Of a DNA stretch of 64,000 nucleotides, positions 44,245-54,310 are shown piece by piece; the stretch's first letter is position 1, and every line of letters begins with the position of its first letter. The stretch comes from an uncultured Bacteroidales bacterium (GTDB lineage: Bacteria > Bacteroidota > Bacteroidia > Bacteroidales > P3): NCBI GenBank assembly GCA_905233475.1, contig CAJOEN010000031.1, positions 27,099 through 91,098 of the forward strand, written 5' to 3'. The notes under the pieces are model-generated. The model was not told the origin of the DNA and made no database searches. It saw only the letters and a list, made by a program, of their open reading frames with translations. A program made the position numbers and the translations under genes.

Positions 44245-45423
44245 ATGAAACAAATCCCGACTCTGATTCTGAAGAAAGACAAGGAAAAATCGCTTATGCG
44301 ACGTCATCCTTGGGTGTTCTCTGGTGCTGTGCAAAGCATCGACGGAAGTCCCGAAAACGGCGACGTGGTACGCATTTGCGACAGCCGCGGACAATACCTC
44401 GCCACAGGTCATTACCAAGACAGCAGCATAATTGTCAAAGTGCTGGATTTCAACGACTCAGCCATAGACAAAGCGTTTTGGAAAAGTCGTATCGAATCGG
44501 CCTTGGAATACCGTCGCAGCATGGGTTTCTTCGACAATCCCGACACCAACGTTTTCCGTATCGTCAACGGCGAGGGCGACAATATGCCCGGCCTCATAGC
44601 CGACTACTACAACGGCGTGGTGGTGCTTCAGGCCCATTCCAAGGGCATGCACCGCAATTTCGGCACCTTTGCGGAGATACTGCAAAACGCTTTGGGAGAG
44701 CAACTTGTGTCGGTGTTCGACAAAAGCTCCGCCACCCTCACCCATTCCAATGTCGAGGACAGCTACATCTTTGGCCAAGAGCCCGAGGAATGGGAGGTCA
44801 AGGAGGATGGCAACCGTTTCATTATCAATTTCTTCGAAGCACAGAAGACGGGCTTTTTCATCGACCAGCGCGAAAACCGTCACCTACTGAGGACTTTGTC
44901 GCAAGGCAAGCGTGTGCTGAACACCTTCGGCTACACGGGAGGCTTTTCGCTAAGCGCGCTACGCGGCGGGGCGCAGTTTGTGGAAACAGTGGACATCTCC
45001 AAAAAAGCCATAGAGCTGTGCAACAGGAATATAGCCCTGAATTTCGACAACGCCCCGCACCAAGGCACAGCCGCCGACGTGCTGCAATATCTCGACAAAA
45101 TCGACGACAATTTCGACATCATAATCCTCGACCCTCCCGCCTTTGCCAAGAACCACCGCAACCTGCAGCAAGGACTGAAAGGCTACAAAAACATCAACCA
45201 AAAGGCATTGGAGAAAATCAAGAAAGGCGGACTGCTGTTCACTTTCTCCTGCTCGCAGGCCGTAAGTCGCGATGATTTCCAGACAATGGTGTTTACCTCG
45301 GCAGCAAACGCCAAACGCAACGTGCGGATTGTCAAGCAGCTGCCCCACGCCATTGACCACCCTGTGAGCATTTTCCACCCCGAAGGCGAATATCTGAAAG
45401 GGCTGTTGCTTTATGTTGAATAG
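44245..45423 (+). CDS. Class I SAM-dependent rRNA methyltransferase (RlmI-like)
   Basis: The 392-residue protein has an N-terminal PUA domain (about 1-80, RRHPWVFSGAV) and a methyltransferase domain with VLNTFGYTGGFSLSALRGGA and IILDPPAFAKNHRN. RlmI/RlmO-type enzymes methylate cytosines of 23S rRNA. The start is 7 nt past the terminator T-run. Confidence 0.88.
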   Translation: MKQIPTLILKKDKEKSLMRRHPWVFSGAVQSIDGSPENGDVVRICDSRGQYLATGHYQDSSIIVKVLDFNDSAIDKAFWKSRIESALEYRRSMGFFDNPDTNVFRIVNGEGDNMPGLIADYYNGVVVLQAHSKGMHRNFGTFAEILQNALGEQLVSVFDKSSATLTHSNVEDSYIFGQEPEEWEVKEDGNRFIINFFEAQKTGFFIDQRENRHLLRTLSQGKRVLNTFGYTGGFSLSALRGGAQFVETVDISKKAIELCNRNIALNFDNAPHQGTAADVLQYLDKIDDNFDIIILDPPAFAKNHRNLQQGLKGYKNINQKALEKIKKGGLLFTFSCSQAVSRDDFQTMVFTSAANAKRNVRIVKQLPHAIDHPVSIFHPEGEYLKGLLLYVE

Positions 45424-45486
45424 TTTATAGTTTGACTAATCGTAAGTTTTGGTTGGATTATTTACAAAATATAAAATGTGCGCATT

Positions 45487-45681
45487 ATGAGTAAAATCAA
45501 AGTTTTTGCCTTGTTTGCCAGTTTACTTGTTGTTAGTTCGATGGCATGTTCGGCATATAACGCAAAGCCCATAGGTGATGCAGTAGCCATCGTTCGTGCC
45601 GAGGAAATTCCCTCCGCTCAGCCCAAACCCGACGAAGAAATAATGAGTTACATCAACGAAATGCTGAAGCGCGCCAAATGA
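45487..45681 (+). CDS. Small secreted or lipid-anchored peptide
   Basis: A 64-residue protein with a hydrophobic signal (MSKIKVFALFASLLVVSSMACSAYNAK; possible lipobox SMAC) and a short mature part. The start is at the MSKIK codon; an ATG three codons upstream only adds MRI. No family recognised. Lies between a methyltransferase and folE genes. Confidence 0.55.
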   Translation: MSKIKVFALFASLLVVSSMACSAYNAKPIGDAVAIVRAEEIPSAQPKPDEEIMSYINEMLKRAK

Positions 45682-45712
45682 TTTTGGCACCGACACTTTG
45701 ACAAAAAAATCG

Positions 45713-45720
45713 TAACTTTG
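45713..45720 (+). promoter_or_regulatory. Candidate -7 element for folE
   Basis: TAACTTTG, 34 nt before the ATG, matches TAnnTTTG. A TTTG lies only 12 nt upstream, too close for the usual spacing. Confidence 0.4.
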
Positions 45721-45754
45721 CAAACCCAAACAACGAACAAAAATCATACCAATA

Positions 45755-46381
45755 ATGGGCAAATATATTGACAAAGAATCGATTAGATACCAACGTATAG
45801 ACCAATACGACGACCAGAAAATAGAGAAGTTGTCGTATCACTACACTGAAATACTGAAACTTTTGGGCGAAGACCCCACCCGAGAAGGTCTGCTCAAAAG
45901 TCCCGAACGCATTGCCAAGGCCATGCAGTTTTTCACCCAAGGATACGACATGCAGCCCGAAGAGATATTGCGTTCAGCCATGTTCACCGAGGACTACAAG
46001 CAGATGGTGGTGGTAAAAAACATTGAGCTGTACTCGCTTTGCGAACATCACATGGTACCTTTTATCGGCAAGGCGCACATCGCCTATATACCCAACGGCA
46101 AAATTGTGGGACTGAGCAAGATACCCCGTGTGGTGGACGCCTACGCACGCCGTTTGCAGGTGCAGGAACGCCTCACACGACAGATAAAAGCCTGCATACA
46201 AAATACATTGGAGCCTCTGGGAGTGGCCGTGGTTATCGAAGCACAGCACCTTTGCATGTCGATGCGCGGTGTGCAGAAACAGAACTCCATCACCACCACA
46301 TCCGACTTTACCGGCGCTTTCCACTCCAACCAAGCCACACGCGAGGAGTTTATGCATCTAATTGGAGTGAAACTTAATTAG
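45755..46381 (+). CDS. folE: GTP cyclohydrolase I
   Basis: The 208-residue enzyme has [20 protein letters not shown], the zinc-binding [19 protein letters not shown] and [19 protein letters not shown] motifs. It converts GTP to dihydroneopterin triphosphate, first step of folate synthesis. N-terminal 40 aa are poorly conserved; start 45755 is the likely one. Confidence 0.95.
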   Translation: MGKYIDKESIRYQRIDQYDDQKIEKLSYHYTEILKLLGEDPTREGLLKSPERIAKAMQFFTQGYDMQPEEILRSAMFTEDYKQMVVVKNIELYSLCEHHMVPFIGKAHIAYIPNGKIVGLSKIPRVVDAYARRLQVQERLTRQIKACIQNTLEPLGVAVVIEAQHLCMSMRGVQKQNSITTTSDFTGAFHSNQATREEFMHLIGVKLN

Positions 46382-46425
46382 TAATTAGTAATTAGTAATG
46401 AGTAGTGAGTAATGAGGAATTTATA
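46381..46425. repeat. Low-complexity TAGTAATGAG-type repeat
   Basis: Tandem words (TAATTAG, TAATGAG, TAGTGAG) repeat directly after folE. The same vocabulary is seen at 31630-31690. Confidence 0.7.
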
Positions 46426-46512
46426 AAACAATTATTCAATATAAGAGCGAAAGTTTTTACCTGATATTTCGACAAATAAATATACTGTTCTTGTAAAAAA
46501 AGTATCAACAAC

Positions 46513-47175
46513 ATGAAAAACAATCTTTTAGTCATAGCATCAATAGCACTGCTCACATTGGTTTCGACAAGTGTTTCGGCACAGATGAAAAACAGTGCCA
46601 CGCCAAACGACACCAAGTTCAACACCATACTCTCCACCGCCTTCAGCAAGATAAAAGCCGCTCCTGCCATCAGTTTCGATGCCACTGTGGTGAACAAAGA
46701 CCCCGACAAAAAGGAAGTAAGCCGCCAGAAGGTGAAGGTTCTGCTTTCGGGCAACAAATACCGCATCTCCATCGACGACATAGTGATACTCTGCGACGAC
46801 AAGGCCGTCTATTCCATCGACAACAGCACCAAGGAAATCACGGTGAACGCTCCTTCCGACTCCGACATGGACATTTTCAACCCTGCCAAGCTGTTGCAAA
46901 ACCGCGACAAGAACTTCCGTTCCAAACTGATACGCGAGGAAAATTCGCAATACGTGATCGACCTTACCCCTCGCAAGACACAGAATTATCACAAAATCAG
47001 GCTGCTGATTAACAAAACATCCTACCAGATAACCAAAGTGGAGGTTTACAACTACAACTCGTCGCGCAACGAGTGCACCATATCCAACTACAAGACCAAC
47101 GCCAAGGCCTCCGACGCCGATTTCAGCTACGATGCCGTCAAATACAAAGGCTACGAAGTTATTGATATGAGATAA
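46513..47175 (+). CDS. LolA-like outer-membrane lipoprotein carrier protein
   Basis: A 220-residue protein with a signal peptide (MKNNLLVIASIALLTLVSTSVSAQ) and the LolA-like beta sheet (FDATVVNKDPDKKEVSRQKVKVLLSGNKYRI). LolA moves lipoproteins across the periplasm. Best hit would be a Bacteroidetes LolA-like family. Confidence 0.75.
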   Translation: MKNNLLVIASIALLTLVSTSVSAQMKNSATPNDTKFNTILSTAFSKIKAAPAISFDATVVNKDPDKKEVSRQKVKVLLSGNKYRISIDDIVILCDDKAVYSIDNSTKEITVNAPSDSDMDIFNPAKLLQNRDKNFRSKLIREENSQYVIDLTPRKTQNYHKIRLLINKTSYQITKVEVYNYNSSRNECTISNYKTNAKASDADFSYDAVKYKGYEVIDMR

Positions 47176-47194
47176 GAATTTTGGCAGACGGTTC

Positions 47195-47782
47195 TCAGAA
47201 CCTGAAACTTATGCCGAGTTTGATGGCGTGGTTGAAATAAAAGGATTTTTGAGGTTGGAATAATCTGCCGTAATATGTTTCGGGGGAACCCCAAAATATA
47301 AACGGCATATTATAGGAATACTCAGCGAAAATACACCAATGCGTTGAGAAACAATATCTTGCCTGCAATGACAATGCGGGACAATATGCCTGCCAAGAGT
47401 TGCAGTAAAAGTCGTTACGAATCACATACATCTGCCAGCAATAGCCGAAACTTATTTTAGGTACTACCGACAGATTGTCGGTAATCGAATATTCGTACCT
47501 AATGCCAAGGTAAATGCTGTGTGAGAAGAACTTGGGCGGAGTGTCGTTGGGTGTGTTTTCGCTCTTCAGGTTGAACTCTTTGTAGTTAATTCCTACAGAA
47601 ACACCAATTTTTCTCCCCAAGATACGGGTGTACGACAAATCCCGTGTGCGGTTGTAAAAATTGTCGCAACTTATTGCCGTACCGTCGCCAAACTCCAGAT
47701 AATTCTTGAATCTTTCCTGCGAAAACAAAGTGCTTGTTACAGACAACAAAATGGCAATAAGTATTTTATGGCGTACTTTCAT
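47195..47782 (-). CDS. Predicted outer-membrane barrel protein, small
   Basis: A 195-residue protein with a signal peptide (MKVRHKILIAILLSVTSTLFSQ) and several amphipathic strands ending in Phe (LGISFRF), as in small barrel proteins. No family named. It lies 7 nt after the next gene on the minus strand. Confidence 0.6.
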   Translation of the reverse strand: MKVRHKILIAILLSVTSTLFSQERFKNYLEFGDGTAISCDNFYNRTRDLSYTRILGRKIGVSVGINYKEFNLKSENTPNDTPPKFFSHSIYLGIRYEYSITDNLSVVPKISFGYCWQMYVIRNDFYCNSWQAYCPALSLQARYCFSTHWCIFAEYSYNMPFIFWGSPETYYGRLFQPQKSFYFNHAIKLGISFRF

Positions 47783-47789
47783 AACTTCT

Positions 47790-48314
47790 TCATTTTATTT
47801 TTACAAAATAGTCAGTCATTTTTCCGGAATCTATCACACTGTTTATCACTGCGGTATCAATACCATAGCAGTCGCCGAAAATCCAATATCCGACTATTGT
47901 GTCCGTACTGCCGTAGCCATAACTTTCGTACCACTCGGCAAAAGGATTAAGATGTCCTTTTATTGAACTACGAAACAAATCCACATTTCGTCCAAAGGAA
48001 TCGAATACCGAGTCAAAATCGTCATAACCAACTTCATAAAAGGTCAAATCGGAAGACAAGGCCTGAACGCCGTATTGTATGGCATAATAGCCATTGTGCA
48101 AGGGTACAACGGGGTGTTCTGAACTAAAATTCAGCTTATTAAAATAATAACAAGAATAAATTTTGTCGTGATAATCGGCACTATTATAAAATTTGAGGAT
48201 ACAGAATTTTGGGGACTCTTCCTGCACTCCTTGAATAGATAATTCACACGAACAAAAAAATGTCGAAACCATTAGTAACACAAATAATAAACTGTGGTAT
48301 TGATGACATTTCAT
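47790..48314 (-). CDS. Putative lipoprotein of unknown function
   Basis: A 174-residue protein with a lipoprotein signal ending in FFCSCELS. Mature part has many Tyr and Asp. It precedes the barrel gene by 7 nt, suggesting a two-gene unit. No family recognised. Confidence 0.6.
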   Translation of the reverse strand: MKCHQYHSLLFVLLMVSTFFCSCELSIQGVQEESPKFCILKFYNSADYHDKIYSCYYFNKLNFSSEHPVVPLHNGYYAIQYGVQALSSDLTFYEVGYDDFDSVFDSFGRNVDLFRSSIKGHLNPFAEWYESYGYGSTDTIVGYWIFGDCYGIDTAVINSVIDSGKMTDYFVKIK

Positions 48315-48404
48315 TTCGATAAAAATATTTTTTTATTTAACCCTAAACAATAAAAGATATTATTTTTTTTCTTCGAATAATTATTTCAGAACTATCCTCG
48401 AATA

Positions 48405-50744
48405 TTAGAAGAAAAATCCCAACGAGAACATCCAGCTGAGGGACTTGGTATGGCTCGACCACTGCATCAGCACGGTTGCAGGTCCTACCACGGGGATGTC
48501 GTATGTGTAGCTCAGACCGACGCCGAAAAGGGAGCTGCCGTAGAAATATTCCTTAATGTCGTGGCAATGCGTAGCATAATTAGCCATAAGTGTAACATAT
48601 TGTTTTTCAAATAGTTTTTGACGTACATCAATACGGTAAACGGTCATATTCTTGTCAAAAAAGTCGGCATAGTTCATACCTATGAACGGAATCTGGTGCT
48701 CAACATAACGGCCTTCGTTGTAACCGCCTGCCACATTGCCATATATGGCCGGAACTTGGGTAGAAAACAAAGTGCGGTGATACAAAGCCGGATTGAGTTG
48801 GGTGGTTCTGGTGATATTGAAAACACCTTTGGCATTTAATTGAATAGTAGCAAAATAGCTGAAATTCTCAGATGAACCAAGAAAGTAAAAGTCCCCCATC
48901 AAACGGGTTGTAAAGCCATTTTGTGACAAATCGCTGTTGTTCAACGGATTGAACTCAAAATCCGCAAACCCTTCCAAAAAAGTGGAAGTGCCCATATTTT
49001 TGCTGCCCGTGTAAAGCAATTCCTGTCCGGTAAACGATTTTATAAAGAAATTGTCCATCTTAATACCAAGTTCCATGTTGAAACTCCTGAAAGAAGCAGT
49101 CGATACAAAAATTTTGAGTGTATTGTAGTTGAAATTGATGTCGCGCAGCACCGAATTTTGCCCGAACATACGGAAATTGTTGCTCGAGAAACAGTCGTAA
49201 AGTACTATTTTAGAGAGAGTTCCCATCGGATACGACATATCCACGTCTATACTTGGGTTAAGTCCCAAAATAATGCTCGTAGAAATTTTCGGGGTGTACA
49301 AACGGTAACGGTTAAGTGTCAGGTTTACAAGCACATGCGAAAACTCCTCAATATCGAACCTTGCTCCCAAACTCAGAGAGTGCGATGAATTTGGTTTGAG
49401 ATGAAAAACCAAATCGTAAGGCTCTTCGGAACCAAGCAACTGATAATCAACGGATTCAAACATGGAAGAAGAGTAAAGTGCCGACACTGCATTACGAATT
49501 TCAGTACCTGCCACACGTGTATTCTCTTTGATTTCGAAACCCATTAGCTTTTTGTTCAGCAATGATTTATACGAAGGTTCCATGCCCTCGAAAGAAATTG
49601 TTTTTATTGCAAAGGTATCGTAATTAATATTACGAGCTTTGCGTGAGTGAGGAATGATTTTTTCGGCAGGGTCGTATCCGCAACTGTCGAGCATAGCACG
49701 CAGAGACTCCAGTTCCTCCCTTTTCTCCATTGCCGCCTGATAGCCGAGAGCAATAAGGTTGGTGATATTTTTCTTGCTGAAACTCAACATGTTGTAACCT
49801 TCTATATTGGGAAGGATAAGGAAATCGGTGTTTTTTACGTTTTCGGCAATTTTGTTGTGTAGCATAATCCCAAAAAGTTGTGAGAAAATGCCCAACATAT
49901 TGTCAAGTTTTTCGGCGGGTTGCAGGTCAAGGCCAAGATGCACACCTATTATAATGTCGGCACCCATTTCGAGAGCCACATCAACGGGGTAGTTGTTCAT
50001 CACACCGCCGTCAACAAGCACTGTATCTCCTTTATTTACAGGGGCAAACACTCCTGGAATAGCCATGCTTGCACGAATTGCCTCCGAAAGTTCGCCGGAA
50101 CGTTGCACCACCTCTTTATTGTTGGCAATGTCGGCGGCAACACAGGCAAAAGGAATTGGCAGAGAGTCGAAATTCTGATTGCCTTGATAACCAACAGTTA
50201 GGCTCTTGAACAAATCCATAACGTTCTGTCCGTTGATAACCCCAGAGGGCATCTCGCTCAACAGTCTGTAGTTTTGATTATTAACATTATTGCTCCCCTC
50301 CTGAAATTTGGGATTGAAAATGTGTCCTGTGAAAGGGATTGAAAAGATGTATTTTTCCTTCAAGCGTTTTTCCGAATAGGAAGTATTCCCCCATTCCCCT
50401 TGGTTACTGAGAATCACCGACCAGTTGAGGTTCGAAATCATGGTGTCGAGTTCGTCGGAGGTGTAGCCCACTGCATAAAGTCCCGACATTATGGAACCCA
50501 TACTTGTACCCACCACATAGTCTATAGGTATCTGCAACTCTTCCAATGCTTTAAGTACGCCTATATGAGCGGCTCCTTTAGCTCCGCCCCCACTCAGCAC
50601 CAAGCCTATTTGGGGACGCGGTGTCGGTGGAAAATCGTCTTTTTCTTGTGCATAAGCCATTGATATACACAATATTGACACAAAAGCCATTATGACAATA
50701 CGTGCCGTTTTTGCCACTAAAAAATTGACTGACAGTATCTTCAT
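48405..50744 (-). CDS. Patatin-like phospholipase with C-terminal Omp85-type barrel
   Basis: The 779-residue protein has a signal peptide (VIMAFVSILCISMAYAQ) and a patatin domain (about 40-270): IGLVLSGGGAKGAAHIGVLKAL with the oxyanion loop, the nucleophile in GTSMGSIMSG, and the catalytic Asp in LVDGGVMNNYPVD. A POTRA-like region (370-445) and a barrel (450-779) with the C-terminal Phe-ending strand follow. It is a two-domain autotransporter-type lipase of the PlpD class. The start at MKILSVNFLV is set at the signal peptide; an in-frame ATG 13 codons upstream is less likely. Confidence 0.88.
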   Translation of the reverse strand: MKILSVNFLVAKTARIVIMAFVSILCISMAYAQEKDDFPPTPRPQIGLVLSGGGAKGAAHIGVLKALEELQIPIDYVVGTSMGSIMSGLYAVGYTSDELDTMISNLNWSVILSNQGEWGNTSYSEKRLKEKYIFSIPFTGHIFNPKFQEGSNNVNNQNYRLLSEMPSGVINGQNVMDLFKSLTVGYQGNQNFDSLPIPFACVAADIANNKEVVQRSGELSEAIRASMAIPGVFAPVNKGDTVLVDGGVMNNYPVDVALEMGADIIIGVHLGLDLQPAEKLDNMLGIFSQLFGIMLHNKIAENVKNTDFLILPNIEGYNMLSFSKKNITNLIALGYQAAMEKREELESLRAMLDSCGYDPAEKIIPHSRKARNINYDTFAIKTISFEGMEPSYKSLLNKKLMGFEIKENTRVAGTEIRNAVSALYSSSMFESVDYQLLGSEEPYDLVFHLKPNSSHSLSLGARFDIEEFSHVLVNLTLNRYRLYTPKISTSIILGLNPSIDVDMSYPMGTLSKIVLYDCFSSNNFRMFGQNSVLRDINFNYNTLKIFVSTASFRSFNMELGIKMDNFFIKSFTGQELLYTGSKNMGTSTFLEGFADFEFNPLNNSDLSQNGFTTRLMGDFYFLGSSENFSYFATIQLNAKGVFNITRTTQLNPALYHRTLFSTQVPAIYGNVAGGYNEGRYVEHQIPFIGMNYADFFDKNMTVYRIDVRQKLFEKQYVTLMANYATHCHDIKEYFYGSSLFGVGLSYTYDIPVVGPATVLMQWSSHTKSLSWMFSLGFFF

Positions 50745-50790
50745 TGCCTTGTTTTTTGAATGTTTGTCGGTTATAAAGCCCAAATTGGTG

Positions 50791-50798
50791 CAAAGATA
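50791..50798 (-). promoter_or_regulatory. Candidate -7 element of the patatin gene
   Basis: TATCTTTG on the minus strand matches TAnnTTTG 47 nt before the ATG; no -33 element at proper spacing. Confidence 0.4.
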
Positions 50799-50934
50799 CG
50801 AAAAAAGAGTGAAAAATTTTCATTAAAATGCTCGCTATCCATCGAAATACATGAAACATCTACAATAACCCCAATGCTGTGTACCTATGCCATTAAATCA
50901 TAATATATTGTTTGTCAAATAATTATATTAAAAA

Positions 50935-50966
50935 TTTGCATTTTCGAAAAAAAAATGCTACTTTTG
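50935..50966 (+). promoter_or_regulatory. Promoter of corA
   Basis: TTTG at 50935-50938, a 20-nt spacer and TACTTTTG at 50959-50966. It overlaps the upstream in-frame ATG at 50955, so the true start must lie downstream, at 51045. Confidence 0.75.
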
Positions 50967-51044
50967 CAAAAATTTTTCAATACCGATGTAGAATATAGAC
51001 CACATAGCGAACTTTTCACAAAACCAAAGAAAGGAGAGGGCAAC

Positions 51045-51968
51045 ATGATTGAAACTGCTCAATACAAAGAACTGCAATGGCACCACATTTCAGACGCGAG
51101 CGAAGAAGACTACCGCTTTTTACTTGACACCTACCACTTCCACCCTCTCGACATCGAAGACTGTCGCGGCACTAACCAGCGCCCAAAAATCGACGAGTAC
51201 GACAACTATTATTTTCTTATACTGCATTTTCCTTATTTCGACAAAGGCAACAAATTTGTCCGTATTAAAGAGGTGAAAATCTTTTGGGGCAAGGATTTTA
51301 TCATAACCATTGGCAAATCGCACTGGGCTGTGAAAAAAGTCTTCGAATCTATCAACGAAGGTCTTAGAAACGGCGATGAACAAACCATCAACAACCTCAA
51401 ATCCAGCGATATACTTCTGTACCGTATCCTCGACCGGCTGATGGCCGAAACCAACACTCTCATTACACGCATTGGTGCCGAAGTGGATCTCATCAACTAC
51501 GACATTTTCAGCAAAAAAGCACGTACAATCATCGAGCAAATATCCATAACCCGACGCAACATTATCCTGCTGAACACCACCTTCAAACCGCAGATACGAC
51601 TTTTCCACCAATTCGAAAGCGGCGGCATAAAAGGTTTCTCAGAAAGTGAGGAGATGGAAGACTACTGGGGAGACATCCTCGACCAATACCAAAAAATGTT
51701 CGACTCTGTCGAGGACTACGGCGAACTCATAGCTGGCCTCGCCCAAACTTTCGACTCCTTGCAGGCCAACCGCTCCAACGAAATAATGACGGTGCTCACG
51801 ATTTTCTCCAGCACCATGCTTCCACTTACCGTGATAACAGGAATGTACGGAATGAACGTGGCTCTCCCCTTCCAAAACCATCCGCAGGCCTTCTGGTTCG
51901 TGATGCTGATAATGGTAGTGGCAACGCTGCTGCTGCTTTTCTTCTTCAAACGACGCAATTTGCGATAA
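51045..51968 (+). CDS. corA: CorA-family magnesium/divalent cation channel
   Basis: The 307-residue protein has the C-terminal double membrane helix with the signature YGMNVALPF between them. Start 51045 is chosen because the promoter lies over the longer ORF start and GGAGAGG precedes this ATG. CorA forms pentamers that let Mg2+ or Co2+ into the cell. Confidence 0.92.
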   Translation: MIETAQYKELQWHHISDASEEDYRFLLDTYHFHPLDIEDCRGTNQRPKIDEYDNYYFLILHFPYFDKGNKFVRIKEVKIFWGKDFIITIGKSHWAVKKVFESINEGLRNGDEQTINNLKSSDILLYRILDRLMAETNTLITRIGAEVDLINYDIFSKKARTIIEQISITRRNIILLNTTFKPQIRLFHQFESGGIKGFSESEEMEDYWGDILDQYQKMFDSVEDYGELIAGLAQTFDSLQANRSNEIMTVLTIFSSTMLPLTVITGMYGMNVALPFQNHPQAFWFVMLIMVVATLLLLFFFKRRNLR

Positions 51969-51980
51969 ACATCTTTTACA

Positions 51981-52961
51981 TTGAACGACAACAATTTGGA
52001 AAAAATTATATCGTTGGACGAAATTGACTTCGCCCGCTTTTGGGGTTCCAACAACAAAAATCTCGATTTTATAAAAATTCTCTTTCCACAAACACGTATC
52101 ATTGTCCGTGGGGAAATGCTGAAAATTATTGGTAATCAGAATGATATAACATCTTTTGAATGTCTCTTACAAAAACTCGTTACACACTTTTTGCAAAACG
52201 GCAACCTTGATGAGGATGCTATAATGCGTATTGCCGAAGGTTCCGCACTGCCCCAGTCCGATGGCGGTGAAATTTTGGTGCACGGACGTAACGGACTGCT
52301 CGTAAAAGCTCGCACCCCAAACCAGCAACGGCTTGTGGAGGCTTGTGCCAAAAACGACCTTGTGTTTGCCATTGGTCCAGCAGGTACAGGCAAGACATAT
52401 ACTGCTGTGGCATTGGCAGTCAGAGCCTTGCGTAGCAAAGAGGTGCGGCGTATAATACTAACAAGACCTGCTGTTGAAGCAGGCGAAAATCTCGGTTTCC
52501 TGCCCGGCGACCTCCGCGAAAAACTCGACCCTTATCTGCAACCCCTCTACGACGCCCTGCGCGACATGATTCCGCAACAAAAATTGCAGTCACTTTGGGA
52601 GGAAAAAACTATAGAGATTGCACCACTCGCCTTTATGCGCGGACGCACACTCGACAACGCTTTTGTAATACTTGACGAAGCTCAGAACGCAACTTCGGCA
52701 CAGATAAAAATGTTCCTAACTCGCATGGGACGCAACGCCAAATTCATTGTTACCGGCGACCTCACACAAATAGACCTGCCACGCTACCAGTCGTCAGGAC
52801 TGTCGCATGCCATTTCAATACTCGAAGGAATTAGCAACATATCAGTTATAAGACTTGACAACAGCGACGTAATACGCCACAAACTTGTAACCAAGATAAT
52901 AAACGCCTACGAACGCAATCCACAACAACTGAACAACGAAAAGCCAAAAGAGGAAAGTTAA
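51981..52961 (+). CDS. phoH: PhoH-family ATPase
   Basis: The 326-residue protein starts at TTG (MNDNNLEKIISLDEIDF) and has Walker A GPAGTGKTYTAVALAV (about 133-148) and Walker B VILDEAQNATSAQIK (about 230-244). PhoH proteins are RNA-related ATPases or helicases. A short gap of 12 nt follows corA. The stop overlaps by 4 nt with the convergent M50-like gene. Confidence 0.9.
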   Translation: MNDNNLEKIISLDEIDFARFWGSNNKNLDFIKILFPQTRIIVRGEMLKIIGNQNDITSFECLLQKLVTHFLQNGNLDEDAIMRIAEGSALPQSDGGEILVHGRNGLLVKARTPNQQRLVEACAKNDLVFAIGPAGTGKTYTAVALAVRALRSKEVRRIILTRPAVEAGENLGFLPGDLREKLDPYLQPLYDALRDMIPQQKLQSLWEEKTIEIAPLAFMRGRTLDNAFVILDEAQNATSAQIKMFLTRMGRNAKFIVTGDLTQIDLPRYQSSGLSHAISILEGISNISVIRLDNSDVIRHKLVTKIINAYERNPQQLNNEKPKEES

Positions 52962-53611
52962 AACACTTTGTTCCAGAGTATTATAAAATAAACCCACATA
53001 CTTTTCACAACAGAAACAACGGCATCGGCTAAACCGCTCTTTACCGACATAAGTACAACCGCCGTGTTGAACATCAGAAACAATGCGATAAAAACAAACG
53101 ACCGCACAATACCCTGCGAAGTTATGTCGGTCTGCCTAAGACTTGTTTGCGATACAAAACATTTAATATGAAAGGCAAATGTAAAACCAACAAAAATATC
53201 AAAAATATAGATATTGTCCTTTTCTACCATTAAACTGATTATCAATAATATATATGTAAATAATGGCAATGTGTAAGGTGATAGGGAAATGCAAGTCGCA
53301 CCAAAACGATTGCCCGTATGCCGCACCTCTCCCGAACCGTCGGAGCTGACCTTCAGTGATTTAATATTTTTCAAGAAAAGCAGTCCTACAAAAGCATGGG
53401 TAACTTCGTGTGACAAAGTTTCCAAAACCCTCGCATTATTGCGAACAAACGGCAGAAGTAACAAAAGCACGTACACTCCAACGCCTAGGTAAAACCATCT
53501 ATACACGCCAAAATCCAACAGCAATTTCAAAGAGTTCCAAAACACCGGCGCAACAGCGACAATGCCCAACACCATTGGCAGGAATGTAACTATACGATAT
53601 ATTTTTGACAT
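52958..53611 (-). CDS. M50-like membrane metalloprotease family protein
   Basis: The 217-residue protein has several membrane helices and a HEVTH (HExxH) motif in LSHEVTHAFVGLLFL. This matches the M50B-like site-2 protease family that is often called a 'zinc metalloprotease-like' in Bacteroidetes. The start at MSKIYRIVTFL is set; 17 codons upstream are weak. The function is inferred from the motif only. Confidence 0.65.
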   Translation of the reverse strand: MSKIYRIVTFLPMVLGIVAVAPVFWNSLKLLLDFGVYRWFYLGVGVYVLLLLLPFVRNNARVLETLSHEVTHAFVGLLFLKNIKSLKVSSDGSGEVRHTGNRFGATCISLSPYTLPLFTYILLIISLMVEKDNIYIFDIFVGFTFAFHIKCFVSQTSLRQTDITSQGIVRSFVFIALFLMFNTAVVLMSVKSGLADAVVSVVKSMWVYFIILWNKVF

Positions 53612-53719
53612 CAGCCAAACGCTATTATATTGAAAGACATATATGTACAAAAGTGTGCGCACATTTTTGTCCTTTCAAATTTACGAAAAATACGGTAATC
53701 GTAGCGAAAAACTTTTCAA

Positions 53720-54310
53720 CTAATCCTCCTCGGCACGTGTAAACTCCTCAAAAGTGTGGTCGGAGTAGAACACAAGATAACGCACGGCCTTTTTTCTTTC
53801 CTTCTCGAGAATCGTTTTTTCCGTATCTCGGTCGGGACGCGAATCGTTTATCGAAATCTCAGCGAGTTGAGCGTTTTTGTCAATTTGCGGATTTTCAGCA
53901 ATTTGTGTTTCGGGCGTTTTTTCAACAACCTGTGGTTCAACACTTTCTAAAACCGTATTTTGTGACAGAAATTCTTCCGTTCCAGACGAAAACATATCTA
54001 TTTGTCTGTTGTCGTCAAACATTGTTATCTGGTTATCAATGCTTTGCGGTCTTGTGTTTGTTTCCACTTCATTTTGTTCCTCCGATTTTACGGTCGAGGA
54101 TGTGGAATACATCTCACCCTTGCCAAAAAGTAGCCAATTGGTATCGATTTCCGGATAACGTTTCAAAACCCGCATTACAAAATCTAAACTCGGTTTGTTG
54201 CGTCCCGACATTATGTGCGACATACCCGACCTTTGAATGTTTATTTCATCGGCGAATTGCGATGGCGTTATGTTTTTAGCTTGAATTATTAGATTAATTC
54301 TTTCTATCAT
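53720..54310 (-). CDS. HTH (XRE/CI-like) transcriptional regulator
   Basis: The 196-residue protein has an N-terminal HTH_3-type domain (about 1-65: MIERINLIIQAKNITPSQFADEINIQRSGMSHIMSGR) and a Glu/Asp/Gln-rich C-terminus with no recognised domain. Directly upstream lies a 760-nt AT-rich spacer with repeated TTTACA/TGTAAA palindromes, the first overlapping a promoter-like element of this gene. Autoregulation is likely. Confidence 0.8.
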   Translation of the reverse strand: MIERINLIIQAKNITPSQFADEINIQRSGMSHIMSGRNKPSLDFVMRVLKRYPEIDTNWLLFGKGEMYSTSSTVKSEEQNEVETNTRPQSIDNQITMFDDNRQIDMFSSGTEEFLSQNTVLESVEPQVVEKTPETQIAENPQIDKNAQLAEISINDSRPDRDTEKTILEKERKKAVRYLVFYSDHTFEEFTRAEED

